Source: Vespula vulgaris (lineage: Eukaryota > Arthropoda > Insecta > Hymenoptera > Vespidae). Taken from it: a stretch of 64,000 nucleotides of DNA. Position 1 is the stretch's first letter. Each line of letters begins with the position of its first letter. Both the position numbers and the translations under genes were made by a program. The notes below the pieces were generated by a model. It saw only the letters and a list, made by a program, of their open reading frames with translations, had not been told where the DNA came from and did no database searches. Positions 14,091 to 27,813 of this stretch are shown here, one piece after another. The stretch is taken from the NCBI RefSeq assembly GCF_905475345.1, contig NC_066608.1, forward strand, positions 3,341,501 through 3,405,500, read 5' to 3'.

Positions 14091-16585
14091 AATTAAAATA
14101 TAATTAAATCAAATAAAGTTAAAAAAAATATATAGAAAGTTATAATATTATTCATATTAGTATAATTTATATAATTTAAAAATATTGAAAACTTCTAATA
14201 TGAAGAAAGAATTAATTTTATTGCGATAAAATGAAACAATACTTATTAAATACAGATATAAGTATAAATTTGGGACTTTAAAGTTACATAGTATTATTTA
14301 TTTATTATGATAAAGTATACATTGAACCGATTAATTTCTTTGTTTTACTTTGTATGCAAAATATATCGATTATATTTAAAATGATTTGAAAATTAACCCA
14401 TTGTGATCGTATTTCTCTCAGATATATGTATACATAGGTTATACATCAGTTGAAATTAGTTTTCATTGTACAGTGCCACAGATAAGTGTATCGATTAGAC
14501 AAATCAGTGTAAGTTATACCGTAGGTTATATTTGAAATTCATGTATGTTCATAGCATAGAAAGGGTTAATAGTGCATCTTTTAATACAATATTAACTGTC
14601 CAATCACGTTTTTTGGTAAGCGGCTGTTGCCTTTGATTCTTTCTGTAATCTGGAATGCAACGACGTGCTCTGAAAATAAGATAGTCGTTCTTAAAACACA
14701 ATTCCCATGTTCGTTCACGTAATCCAAAAACACGCGTTTACCGTGAACGCATTTAAATAATATGTATTTTCAATTGCTCTGTTGACTTTATACAAATTCA
14801 AATTAAAATATATTACAAATAACATAATAACCGTAAGTACAAAAAAAATATATATATATAATCTTAAATTAATTTAATTAAAAATTAATTTATTATTATA
14901 TACATATATATAATGATAATATAGGTATATATAATAAAATATCATTTAAATGGCATAATGTTTCAATTAAAGTTATTGAATAATAATGTCTGTCGTGGAT
15001 TTATTAAAGTGTCGATTATGTGCATTAATTTTCGCACGTTGAATTATATGTTAACAAATTTTCGAACTATTCATAAAGGAAACAAAGAGACCTTTGGTGC
15101 TGACAGGAGAATAAAAGGGAGCCATTGTTCGATGTGATGTTTGTGCGCAACAATACAAATGCATTTCCGATGATTAATCGTTTGACAGTATTGATTAATA
15201 GTCGATCAAAACATCGACCGTAATATAAATCCGTGAGAGACCTCAGGGTCTCGAGGCATCGACGACCGTATTAAGATGAAAAGGACGTTTAATCGGTACC
15301 GGATATGGGGTAGCGTTGCAGCATAGAATTTTAATTCATTCTTCTATTCGACGTTCCCACAGATGCTTTTCCTTCTTCCTTACACGAAACTTTCTGTACA
15401 CGCACATCCATAATAACATTTATAATGATTAGAATGCATAATGTAAGTCGATAAATAAATTACTGAAATGAGTTGATTCAAAATAAATATATATGTATAC
15501 CATATGCATATAATTTTTATATATAAAATCATATTTATATTTACATATATATTATATATATTATATATATATTATATAATTCAATCTTATTTATCTTATC
15601 ATTTTTTGAATTATATATATATATATCATTTTTAATCTTCTGAAAACTATAGGAAGAGGATATAGAAGAAGATTAGAAATAGATATCGCTCTTTGCATAT
15701 ACAAATTATTATTACTTAGGAAATATTAGAGATTTTTATCGAATGTTCGAATAAAATTGAATCGATAAATCGTGAAAGTAGAAAGACTGGATCGCCGCTA
15801 CTGGAATTAACGCTTTTTTTTTTACGTTTGCAAGGAATGCAGGACGATCATCGATCGTGCATATGAACGAGATCAAGAAGCCGTGTAAAATTTCTACGCT
15901 CGCGAGCAACGTCCGCTTCTTAAAAGCAAACCTTCTTTGACTGTAATCGTCCAGGCGAAACGAATACTTGCCATACATGTATCCTCTCGAGATTTATCAT
16001 TGCTGTTAGTGATAAGAACAGATAAGAAAGAGTAAGACAAAATTTAACTATTTTTTTTTCAACGAACCTGACGTCCAGACGATTTAGCATATTACGATGG
16101 ATTTCCTACTAGGAAGATATATATTTAAGATCGATGTGAAATCCAGTTGCCCTGGAGCAAATCGATCATGATATAATTTCTCGATCCTATGAGCCCAAAT
16201 TAGCTTCCATCAATTTAATCCTACATTTCCATACCATTCCATTCTTTTTCTTTCTTTTTTATTTCTTTCGTTTTTTTTTCTTTGTTGCTATTCAACAAAC
16301 AACCATTCCATCTTAATGGATTCATCTCCGAACGATAATAAACAAGGATCGAACGTAATCTGTCGTAATTATCATTCGTCACGGACAGCTCCTTCGTTCC
16401 TCTTAATAACTTCTTTATACACACGCAGACTCCTTTAACGATCTCGTCTATTATTTTTTTTCTTTTTTTTTTTTCAATCAACCGTCCTGTTTCGTCCCCC
16501 GTAACGAAACGTTCCACTTTCGTCTCTTTCGATCTACGAAAGTATTCTTCCATATATGTACGAGAGGCTTCGGTGTTCTTCTTAC

Positions 16586-16632
<47 letters not shown>

Positions 16633-16856
16633 TTCTCTTTCTCTCTCTCTCTCTTTCTCTCTCATAGCTTCATTCGAACAAAATTTCAAGAAAGTTTCTT
16701 AGGAAGGAAGGACGAAAGTAAAATTTGCGTTCGGATTCTAATCACGCGAAGAGGTCGAGACGTGAAATCGTGTCGGGCGGTGGTTCTACCTTCTTTGCAA
16801 CATATACATACATACAGACATACATAGATACATATATATATATATACATACATACA

Positions 16857-16892
<36 letters not shown>

Positions 16893-17213
16893 CATACATA
16901 TATACATACATACATATATACATACATACGTACATACATACATACATATACATATATTTCTTTTCTTATCGGCAAACTGGAAGAACCGTTGTTACACGTG
17001 CTCCGAAGAAAATCTATTCGAGACACGTCACTATACGCGCGTCGTCTTTGAAAGACATACAGGGACAGAACATCGCGTCCTTCGACGAGTCCGTCATTAC
17101 CGGTGAACTGGTGGCTAACGAAAGAAAAACATGTCACCAGGTATATGTGCGTGTGTGTGTATACACATATATATGTATGTATATATGTACATATGTGTAT
17201 ATGTATACGTATA

Positions 17214-17272
<59 letters not shown>

Positions 17273-20200
17273 TCCGATGTTCTACTAACGGCGCCAAAGA
17301 GTAAGTAAGCTCTTGAGATGGCACGATGATGAAGTTTAAACGAGTCGTGCTAGAGAACTTTGTTTCTTTGCGCAATAACGTCTACTAAACGTTACCACGA
17401 TTTGTTATATAGGGTGTCTCGATATTTACCTATCTTATTTGTTAACACATTAGATAGGTATATGCGACCAATAGAAAATTCCGTTTTTATTTGGTCTCCG
17501 TCTTTACTGCGAATAAAAACAATTTTAAATAAATCAGATTAATTTGTTTACATACGTGTCGTTTCGTTTTAGAACGTTGTTTAACTGATTTATTTTTATG
17601 AAAAATATCTTTACATTAAATTGTTGTACTGAATCTAATTGAGTTTTCTTTTTCCTATTTGTATATCGTATTTTGTAAAAATCGATACATTTCGATATGC
17701 TTATGCGGATTCTATCATATAATTGCATTTTGTAAAGAAATTTGTTTTCAATGAGATCACTCACTTTAATTAATTTAGAAATAATATATCTGTTACGTAT
17801 TATAAGTATATTACAATTAATTTTTTCTCTTGCAATAAACGAAATCATTAAAAAATCCTTTTCTCAATAATTTCGAACTTTTAATAGTTATGAGTATAAA
17901 TTAAGAAATTTCATTAAATTTGGACCACTTCAAACATTAGGTGAATTATAGCGGTTTAAAGTGTACTTTGCGTAATCATCAAAAATAACCTCCGTGGTAA
18001 GAGATTAATAAAGTACAAAATAACCCGCATATAATACGTTAACCTTGAGGAAATTGCGTTCTTAAATATTCGTTATAGAATCGCCTTGTTACAATTATTC
18101 AAAGATTATGTTATAAACTATTCGAATACATGACAAATGTTTATTTTCATCGAAATAGTTATAATTCGTATATAAAAAAAATTTCAATATTACATTTTTT
18201 CGATTGTTAGAAAAACATAAATCGTAAAAAAGAATTTTTGCATTTATACACCGAATTAATGGCAACCTTCGCAGGATTAATATGTTGATAACAAAGATAA
18301 GAAGTATTTATCTTGTTATATATAACCGTTCAATGAAAATAAATGAAAGACCCAAGTGTTCGTCGATATCTTTTTTCGTTTGTGTACAAATCGATTTTTT
18401 CCGTTTTGACGAAAATAAATCGAAACACCTTGTAAATGTATTTATCAACGATAATGTCATAACTAAGCCAGAAAAAATTTCTTTAATTTATTAACGATTC
18501 AGTACCATTGTTAAGAAAGGGAACAAACCTCGATCTAACGATAAGGATGAACGTTCGATATTGACCAACGAATCGGAACACGAAATGGGAAGAAAGTACA
18601 CCTAAACACGATAATAATCTATCTAAAGAATACCTTATGTAATTTGCTTTGATGTTATGCAACAAGTGTATGTGCACGACAGTGGGATATATATATATAC
18701 ACATATATACGTATATATAATTTTTTAAGTATATAGAATTATGTAAGTGCGTGGTTAGAGATAAAAATATCAACCATAAGAGACCACAGGAGAGCGTTTC
18801 CTGTTAATGTATATTCGATATAATAATCTTTCCGAGACACGATCAACATTCTAGTATTAAAAGTATGTCGCGAAGAAAAAATTAATTTCTCTATCTCTCT
18901 CTCTCTTTTTTTCTTTTTTTTTTACTTTTTAATTTCATTTACGAGGAACACGAATGGCCGTATCTTTAAGAACGAGCATCGAACATAAATTTCATTTCAA
19001 TTTTTTGCTAGCACGAAGATTATCATCTCGCTCGATCGTAAAAAAGAAAAAAAAAACGAAGGGAACGAAAAAGAAGAAGAAAACAAAAGAAAGAAAAAGG
19101 AAAAAGAAAAGATAATGTAATATGCATAAAGGAAGAGTGGGCGACCGATTTATATAATTTATCGGTAAGATGAACATCGTTCGACCGGTAGCAGAAGCAT
19201 GTTAGCAATACATCACTATAATCGATGAGCATATCGTTGAATTCATATTATAGTGTGTTCTCTCGACTCTATCGTGTACCGAAAATTTTACGTACGGATA
19301 ACTGGCAGGTGTTTATCGATATTATTACAATCAGACCGGAGAAATCGATAACGGCGATACATATACGTATCTTTCTTTCTCTCTCTCTTTCTTTCTCTCT
19401 ATCTCTCTGTATCTCTATCTCTTTCTCTCTCTCTCTCTCTCTCTTGGAGGATACGTATTCCAATCTCTCGTTCTATTTCTGAAACAGCCAAGAGTGAGTA
19501 CGTACGAACCCGATAAGACCCGCCCTTTTTCTCTGTAAATTCTTCAAAAAGTCAATATTGTATATCTACTTTATAATATAAGTATCGCAACCGATCGATA
19601 AGAATCCAGACTTTCAAAGAAACGTCAAAGAAACTGTCAAACCTTTAATAAAATCAAACTAATACGAGATTTCTTTTTCATCTTTCACGTTAATGAGTAT
19701 CGTTTTATTGAGAGAAATGTCGATATTAATATCACGATATCTAGATACTCAGACAGATGTCTAGAGAACGTTGTTTAATCTGATAAATCCGTTTGAGAAA
19801 TTTACATTGGATACTTTGAAAGGGCATGATTTCGATCTCTTAAAAATAAGACCCTCTCGAAACGTTACGCCTATGGTACGTGTAATAAGGTAATTACAAT
19901 AACGAAGTAATTACCAAATTAATTGGAGTTCAAACGATTTCAAAGGTAGATCGATTCTTCAAGGAAGAAAATTAAGCGGTAGCGAATAGATCTTTACGTA
20001 GATAGGAGCCATAAAGATCAGCGAAACACGGACTCAAGTCTAAAGTATGTATGTACGTCCATTATGCTTCGATTACGAGTGTCTATCTTTCTCTCTTGCT
20101 CTCTCTCTTTCTATCTTCTCTTCGTCGATCTGACAAGACGCTTAGGTACATCGATATGTCTGGACGTTGGTATCGAGTACTCTCATTAGGACAGACAGAC

Positions 20201-20577
20201 CTACGATGGGTGGACACCGGTAAACCGAGAAAGGCGATCGGTCATTACGACACCTCGGTAATTAACTCCGATCGGGTTCGACCACGTGTACTCGTATCCT
20301 ATCTTCTTATACACGATGATTTAAGAAGCAGAAGAGAAGAGGATACTGGTTACAAGAACGTAAAGTTCTTACTTCGATATGTCATGTTTGTGTATTATTA
20401 TATATATATTATATATACATATATATGTATATTATTATTTTATATAATATATATGTATATAATTTTGAATTAAATCAAGGATATATATATATGTATGTAT
20501 ATATATACACCTATATTATTTTAAACTTGATGATAATCGTGATATTGAAAAACTTACGTTCGATGCACATAAATTAC

Positions 20578-20620
<43 letters not shown>

Positions 20621-20634
20621 GAATTAAATCAAGG

Positions 20635-20675
<41 letters not shown>

Positions 20676-23600
20676 CCTATATAATTTTAAACTTGACGAT
20701 GATCATGATATTGAAAAACTTACGTTCGATGCACATATATTATTGAATATATATATTATTTTGAATTAAATCAAGGATATAATACATTATAATATGGAAT
20801 TTTAATGCCAAAAGTCAAGTATTATTAAAAACTACGATAATTCATAGATGCAATCAACGCGAAAGGAAGTAGATTGCTTTGCTAATGATGAATATTAATT
20901 CCTTTTTTGTTCTTCTTTTTTCTTGAGAAATTATAGGCGGAAGGAAACGTCATATAAAGATTCTACTGTGTCCAATGATCGACGGATGGATAAGGGACTA
21001 TATTCGCCTAATTAAAAACGATAAGAGATATATCGATAGAGTTGATTACGATTTATAGATCGAATCAATGTTTCATTCTATCCGCCGGATATGAAATGTA
21101 CTAAGATGAATTAACATAGTCAAATATTATGACAGAAACTAATTGAACCAATATATTGTTTACGAAGAGTCGTTAATAAATGATATGTAACAGGTGTTAT
21201 GCAAAATAATCGTTAATTATAATATAGACTAATCTCTTAATATTTGTCCGACGAAATTAAACTTTTATCTCGCTTTTATAGATTTTTCGAATCTTCAAGG
21301 TGAACGTTCTTTTCAAAAAAAATTCCATTAAAGTAAAGATAACAACGTATTTTTAATCGTTCGTAATATCTTTTGAAAATCACGTATAGCTTCGTCTGTT
21401 ATAAAATGGAATTGAGTCGATTATTGAAGTGAATTAAGAATGTATGGGGTTAAACTATAGATACTATGTGATTAATTTCTTTATTTTATTTTTGTAAACG
21501 CTTTCCTTCGTCTTCAGAATCGTGCTCTCTTATATATATGCGTGTGTGTATGTGTTTTGAAAAAAAAGAAAAGAAAACAAAAAATTAAGAAGTTGTAGCC
21601 GATTTAATTATTATAAATCTCTCTTCTACTTTAAGAAGCCTAATCTCTATATAAAAGTATACGAGTCGAATGAATAAGAAAAATGAAACGAAGATGAGGA
21701 TAAAAATGGTCAAAAATACTTTGTATTTACTTTCAAAGTGAAATCTATTTAAAATAGAGACACGAGGGGACAATTAAGGTGACAAAGTCGGTTTTTAACT
21801 GTATAAGAATGGACCATGACCGAAAATGGAAAGCACCGACTTCTGTCTCATGTTTCTTTCTTCCTGTTTGTCAAATCGTAAAGTGTTTTTTAAAGTCGAA
21901 TTGTGATAGCACTTCGGACACTTTTAAATGATCGAGTCTTCCTTGAATTTTGTGCCTATACAGTGAATACGACAACAAAGGATTGGTGCCTTATTAAATA
22001 AACGGAAGTTCATCGTTTTCTTTGATCGTTCATTTCAATTACGAGTCCATTAAGAAATCGTGTATACATACATACACACACACACATATATATATATACA
22101 CATATATTATATATATACATATATACATATATATATATATACGTATATATATATATAAATCTATCTATATATATAAATATATATATATATCAACATACAT
22201 ATATATTCTTAAATATGGGTTCATCTTCGAACATACGTAAACATGTTTTGTGTAAAACACGTTTGGTGTCCGAGTGAAACTTGGCGTTGTCCGACGTGTA
22301 TTTTAAAAGTAGGTGACCTTGGTTCACTTGCGATTTCGAAAAGCGTTTCACGGCTTTGGCCAAATCATCTGTGCCATCAAATGGATCGTTGTTACGATAA
22401 AAAGGCTACTTTATACTTCCTGCATAATGATTGAAGCTTTCAGATAGAATGGCTTTTATCGAGATAAAAAGATGGCGTAAGGAAATATGTTTTCAACTGA
22501 AATCAATTGTTTTTTTTTCATTTCTTTTTTATTTTTATTTTCCTCCATCGATCTTAGCGGTTAAAGTTCCGTTGCGCATGGAAAGTGTACTTCGTAGAGA
22601 CCACTTTTGCGGGCAGTTCGATATTCGATGTTGAAAAAGTTAAGAATACAGTTATTGATAACCGAACAAGTAAAGTTAGTACTTGTAATGGAAAATGGGA
22701 AAGCTATATAATTTGTAATATTTCACAAGATTATTGTCAATGAAACAAATTGTAATGTAAAATAAATTTTTGTTTAAATTGCGATCTTCCATTTTATGTC
22801 ATTATAATACGTCAATCTTTCTCTTCTATTTAGTATACTCTTTTAAATTGTTATATTCAGTATTATTATATATTTGTGATTGGCCCAGAATGATAAGATG
22901 TATTCTGTATATTGTGATTAAAGAAAATCACATCAGAATTTTTCATTTGATCATATGTTATCTGATCCTTGAAGTGGAAATTCATCCTTATGTATTAAGA
23001 CATAATTCGAAGAAAGTAAATAAATTTATTATTAATTTCACTTTCTTTGATTACTTGCCTATATTGTAATTTATAATCGAAAAAAGAATCGACTAAAGAT
23101 CACTTAAGCGTGATTTCATCCTAGAAATTCTTGAATGAGTGAAAAGAATGCACTACTTTAAAAGAAGTTAAAAGATGTTATCATTTCATTATTGTGCGAA
23201 GAAGAAGAGAAAAGAAAAAGAAATATCCTGACTTCACCTAATTTGTAGAACAAAGAGAGTAAAAGGAGAATTTCGCATATTATTTGAAGAATTTATTAAG
23301 CTAGATTTAAAATGTTTCTCATATTTCAGTAGGAGTTAGGAGAAATTTATAATGTTGCTCGTACAAAGAGTAAAAATAAGCAATAAAAAAAATTACTACT
23401 CAACTCCATCTTTAATGATTAAATCGATTCTGCCTATTTCGTTTTATAGAGCAATATATATTCCTTTTTAGGTAACAAAGGTTTCACGATCTGATTAAAA
23501 AAAAAAAAAAAAACAAAAGATCAAACGAGATATAACGAGATATAAATTTACTAACAATCAAGATTAATATTTAAATTGTCAAGATTGATGTTGTATAATT

Positions 23601-25716
23601 TTTTAAGACGCGAGAGAAAAAAAAGGAAGATAATATTCTACAAGGACACACATCTATTTCTCGCAACGTAAAAACGTCAGTTCACGAAAGATGTCGAGGA
23701 CAAGGACGATCGTTTTATCGATAGACGAAAGATCGATCTTCGCGAATCACGAGTATAAAGTTCGTAGAAATCGCGTGTCTGTCGATCGGACGACTCGTCG
23801 GCACGAGTAAGAGGATAATTACGCTCTACGTTTGCGCGCGTAATGCGTCGTGAATTATCCGGTTTTACGATCATGAAATTATAAGTGTATATAAGTACGA
23901 AGATTTATGATAGCTTTGAAGAAAGGCGTTATTGTTTGCTTTCCTTTAGTGCTGGTAAAAAGATTAATGATTCCGATGAAATTTTAGACTTTAATTAGTT
24001 GACGTAACGAATCTTATGATCCTGTTTGCTTTTCCTTTTTTCTCAATATCAAGACTTTTGTTTTCTTTCGTATAATAGAAATTGCATTGAATTTATTTCT
24101 GTTAAAGATACAATTTAGAGATTTGAAAAAGATTATAAATTATAAAAAGAAAAATTGAAAGGTATATAATATTTTCCTGTTAAAAATATATTATTATTAT
24201 TTTCCTTTATTTCTTTCTTTCTTTTTTTTATTTATTTTTGTCAGCATTTCTTTTTCTCCGCATAATAATAAAATGATAATTATTTTCTTAAAAACTGTCT
24301 ATTTAAAACATTTAATGTATTACTGACTAAAAAATCGAGAACGATTGCTTTTCGTTTTTAAATTAGACAAAAGATCAAAATAGAATGTATTATATCAACA
24401 TTGTAACATACTATATATATACACATATCACTTTTTATTTTTTATTAAAAATAAGAAACAATCAATACATTTATCTTTTAACCGTGAATATAAATATACG
24501 TATTTATGAAAATTGTTACTTATTATTTTTTATTATATAAATGACGAACAAAAACGATTTATATATTTTTCTTTAATCGCAAAAAACTTGAAATATTCGT
24601 TGCTACGAGTTTTCCTTGATTATAATATAAGATTGAGAACGCATCGGTATGAAATTTCTACGGACATATTTAACATATGTATGTACGTAAGACGTAAAAA
24701 GCATATATCGAAGACAAGCAAAATTAGCTTATGCCACTCTTGTTCTCATCGAGTGGAATACATTTTTATGACGATAGTCATTACAAAGTCACTATATGTA
24801 CGTCGTACGAACGACGGATGGACGGATGTATGTATACCGGAGCACGTTCCGTCCAGGAATGAAATTCGGGTCGAGCTCTCGATTCTTCATCCATTCGTAT
24901 TTACTGTTGAAGGAAAACTGGGACTCGTTGCGATTTGGGAACGAAACTTTCCTCGGATGAATTGACCCGAAGGAAAAGGTTCCTAAATGAATCGTCCTCG
25001 TGATCGTGTACATTCGCTCTATAACCGTCGATACTAATTAACGTTACATCGTACGAGAGACCTTCAGATAGAGAGGAGAAGTCTAATGTACAATATTTAT
25101 ACGAAGGAACGACGATGAAAGTTCGACGAAATCGAGGACATCCTGAGAAATTACGTAAAAATGTAAACTGTAATCTAAGATCGTCCGTACCTTTTAATTA
25201 TTTTCACTCTCGAATCAGCTCTTTTTCAATGATTTTCTCTATTTTCAATGGATTATAGAATAATATAGGAGGTAAACATTTTTTTCAATGTTAATTTCGA
25301 AGGAAAGTTTTTTTTATATGAGAGATGTTTCTTTAACTTTTAAACAATACAGTATAAAATAGATTTATAATGTATTATCATAAAAAATATATTATAATAT
25401 AGGAAATGGTATACTTTATAATATATATAGAAGAAAGTTGTCAAAATTATAACGATTAAGATATTTTATATTAGATTTCTTATTTGATAAAAATGTAGAT
25501 GCAAATTAATGTTAAGTATTGTAATTGGATGTCTAAGATATTTATTACATGTTGAAAGTTTTTTCAATAATAAATTAATTTATTACATAAATTTATATAT
25601 ATATATATAAAAGTTTATATAACAAATTAATTCTATAAAAATATTTATATAATAAAAATATTATTATAATATAATATATAAATATTTATATTTATATTTT
25701 TATTTATATAAAATAA

Positions 25717-25757
<41 letters not shown>

Positions 25758-27782
25758 TAATTGTTCACTTCAAAACTATCTATTTAAGTTTTCAATATAG
25801 ATGAAACTGCTTGCACAAATCGTATTCTCCTTTAAAATTAGTAAAGTAGTAAATTTGTAAATGTAAATAATATAAAATATGATTGAATGAAGGATTTATC
25901 TACTATTATATTTTTTATTCATTATCTAGATTCAACGATTTGCGCCCTGGCAGAAGAAGTTTCTCGTCTACAAGCGACCTACTTTCGGACGAATAATTCA
26001 TGCAAGTTGGAAAAATTTTGAATGATGTCAAAGCTAACGAAGAAAACGGTAGCACGATGAAAAAGATTCTGAAAATGTAACGTATAAATTAACTCGAATA
26101 AATCATTTCACCGAAAGAGATATTTCCGGCAAGAGTGGCAATCTCGAGCAAAACGAAATACGTGTCGTGGATGTCACGGAGTGAGCGACGTCGTGCGAGA
26201 TAGTCGATCTACGACCAAAACGAGAGATTCCGGAATAAAACGTGACGTTTCGTAAGCTCTCGCGATAAATCCACTTGATTTAATCACACGGTTCATCTGA
26301 GAGTAATCTGAAAACTTTTCGAATTACATGGTAAACATATCGAATTATAAATCTATTCGTTGACATTTATTCTAATAAATACAAGGTTTCGCCAAGAGGA
26401 CCAACAGCGAAATTCAAATGGAAATAAATTAAAATAAGACGCATAACGTGTTTGACAAATTTACGAAATCTTTAAATATTCAGCTGGCACGTATAAAGAA
26501 GAATTACGTTTATTAGATCGTATCCAAATTTACATACAAGATATACATCATAATTATACATATAAAATCATAATATATAGATAATAACGTTGAGAAAAAA
26601 AATTGAAAGTAATCTTTTGTTTATGTTTTTAACATTTCTATCATTGTAATATTTCTATATTGCTATATTCTTTAATATATCACAAAAAATCCAATAGATG
26701 ATCATTATCCGTTTTACAAAATACTTAAAAAGTCGCATATACAACAATAAACGTTTCAACCTTTGTAAGAATATTTAAAACAGTCATGGATATTAATGTG
26801 AACTTAATCGAAACTTCTTTTATGCGAATAATAAAATTAGAATTCACCAAAAATGTTTATCTATAAAAAACTTTATACGTAATTTATTTTTACGTATGTA
26901 AATTCATACGTGTTTGAGTAAACGCGTATTGATCTAAGAGATGATTAATTCGTGTAACATACAATTTTCACATTTATTCGAATTAAATAATTCTAGAGTA
27001 TACGGCAAAAAGCCTTTGTCTTGGAAAACATGAAAACGAACGACAAACCAACGTTTATGGCGTGGGAAGAAAAGACTGCTTATCGAGTTATCGGAGACAC
27101 CCGCATCGCGGTGTGCCGTTTATGCTTTGTTATCAGTCAGCTAGCATACATACATAGCGTTCTTACATCGCAGTTGATATATTCAAACGTATTTGTCCAT
27201 TCGTAGCTGTCAAATCCCGTTCGATTCACCGTTCTATGTTATCAATCAATGATATAAAAAATGGATTAAAAAAATATATATATACATAGGGGTTGAAGAT
27301 CAGGTATAGGTATCTGTACAGGTTAAATGATTTTAAAAATCAATTATTCATTTCAATTAGATTGTTAATCTCATAGTTAAAGTAATCATTGGAAAAAAAT
27401 TTAATTTGAAAAAAAAAGAAAGATTGAGAAAAGTCACGAAATCGATATTTAAAATTATCTAGATATAATGCTTGTGCCTGATGTTGTATAATTATGAATT
27501 CTACATATGTGATTGAATGATCGAGGAGTTAATAAACAGAGAAAATTTAGATAAAATAAGAGTCGTGAGATAGTTGTAAACATACAGACGAGATTATTTT
27601 AGATGAATTAACATAGAAATGCTCGTAAAATATGCTCGATTTATCCGATTATCACGATCTTTAGTGATGTTATGCCGTGAAATGTGCCGTGACGAAATGA
27701 GGTAGGTAGGTAGGAAAATCATAAAAGAGCTTTGCATAACTTATATCTTCGTGAAACGATCATATTTTAGAAAGAGAGAGAC

Positions 27783-27813
<31 letters not shown>

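Noticed and set aside
16686..17375. Several 60-130-codon frames rich in Tyr/Val/Cys/Ile
   Set aside because: Translations of CATA and TA microsatellites.
20051..20473. 140-codon plus-strand frame
   Set aside because: Starts in a CT-rich tract and ends in a TA repeat; no supporting context.
22243..22434. Cys/Trp-rich plus-strand frame (start of a zinc-finger-like pattern)
   Set aside because: The CxxxxWCPSETWRCPTC spacing does not match a known finger, and a donor-like GTAGGTGA falls inside. Too short and isolated.
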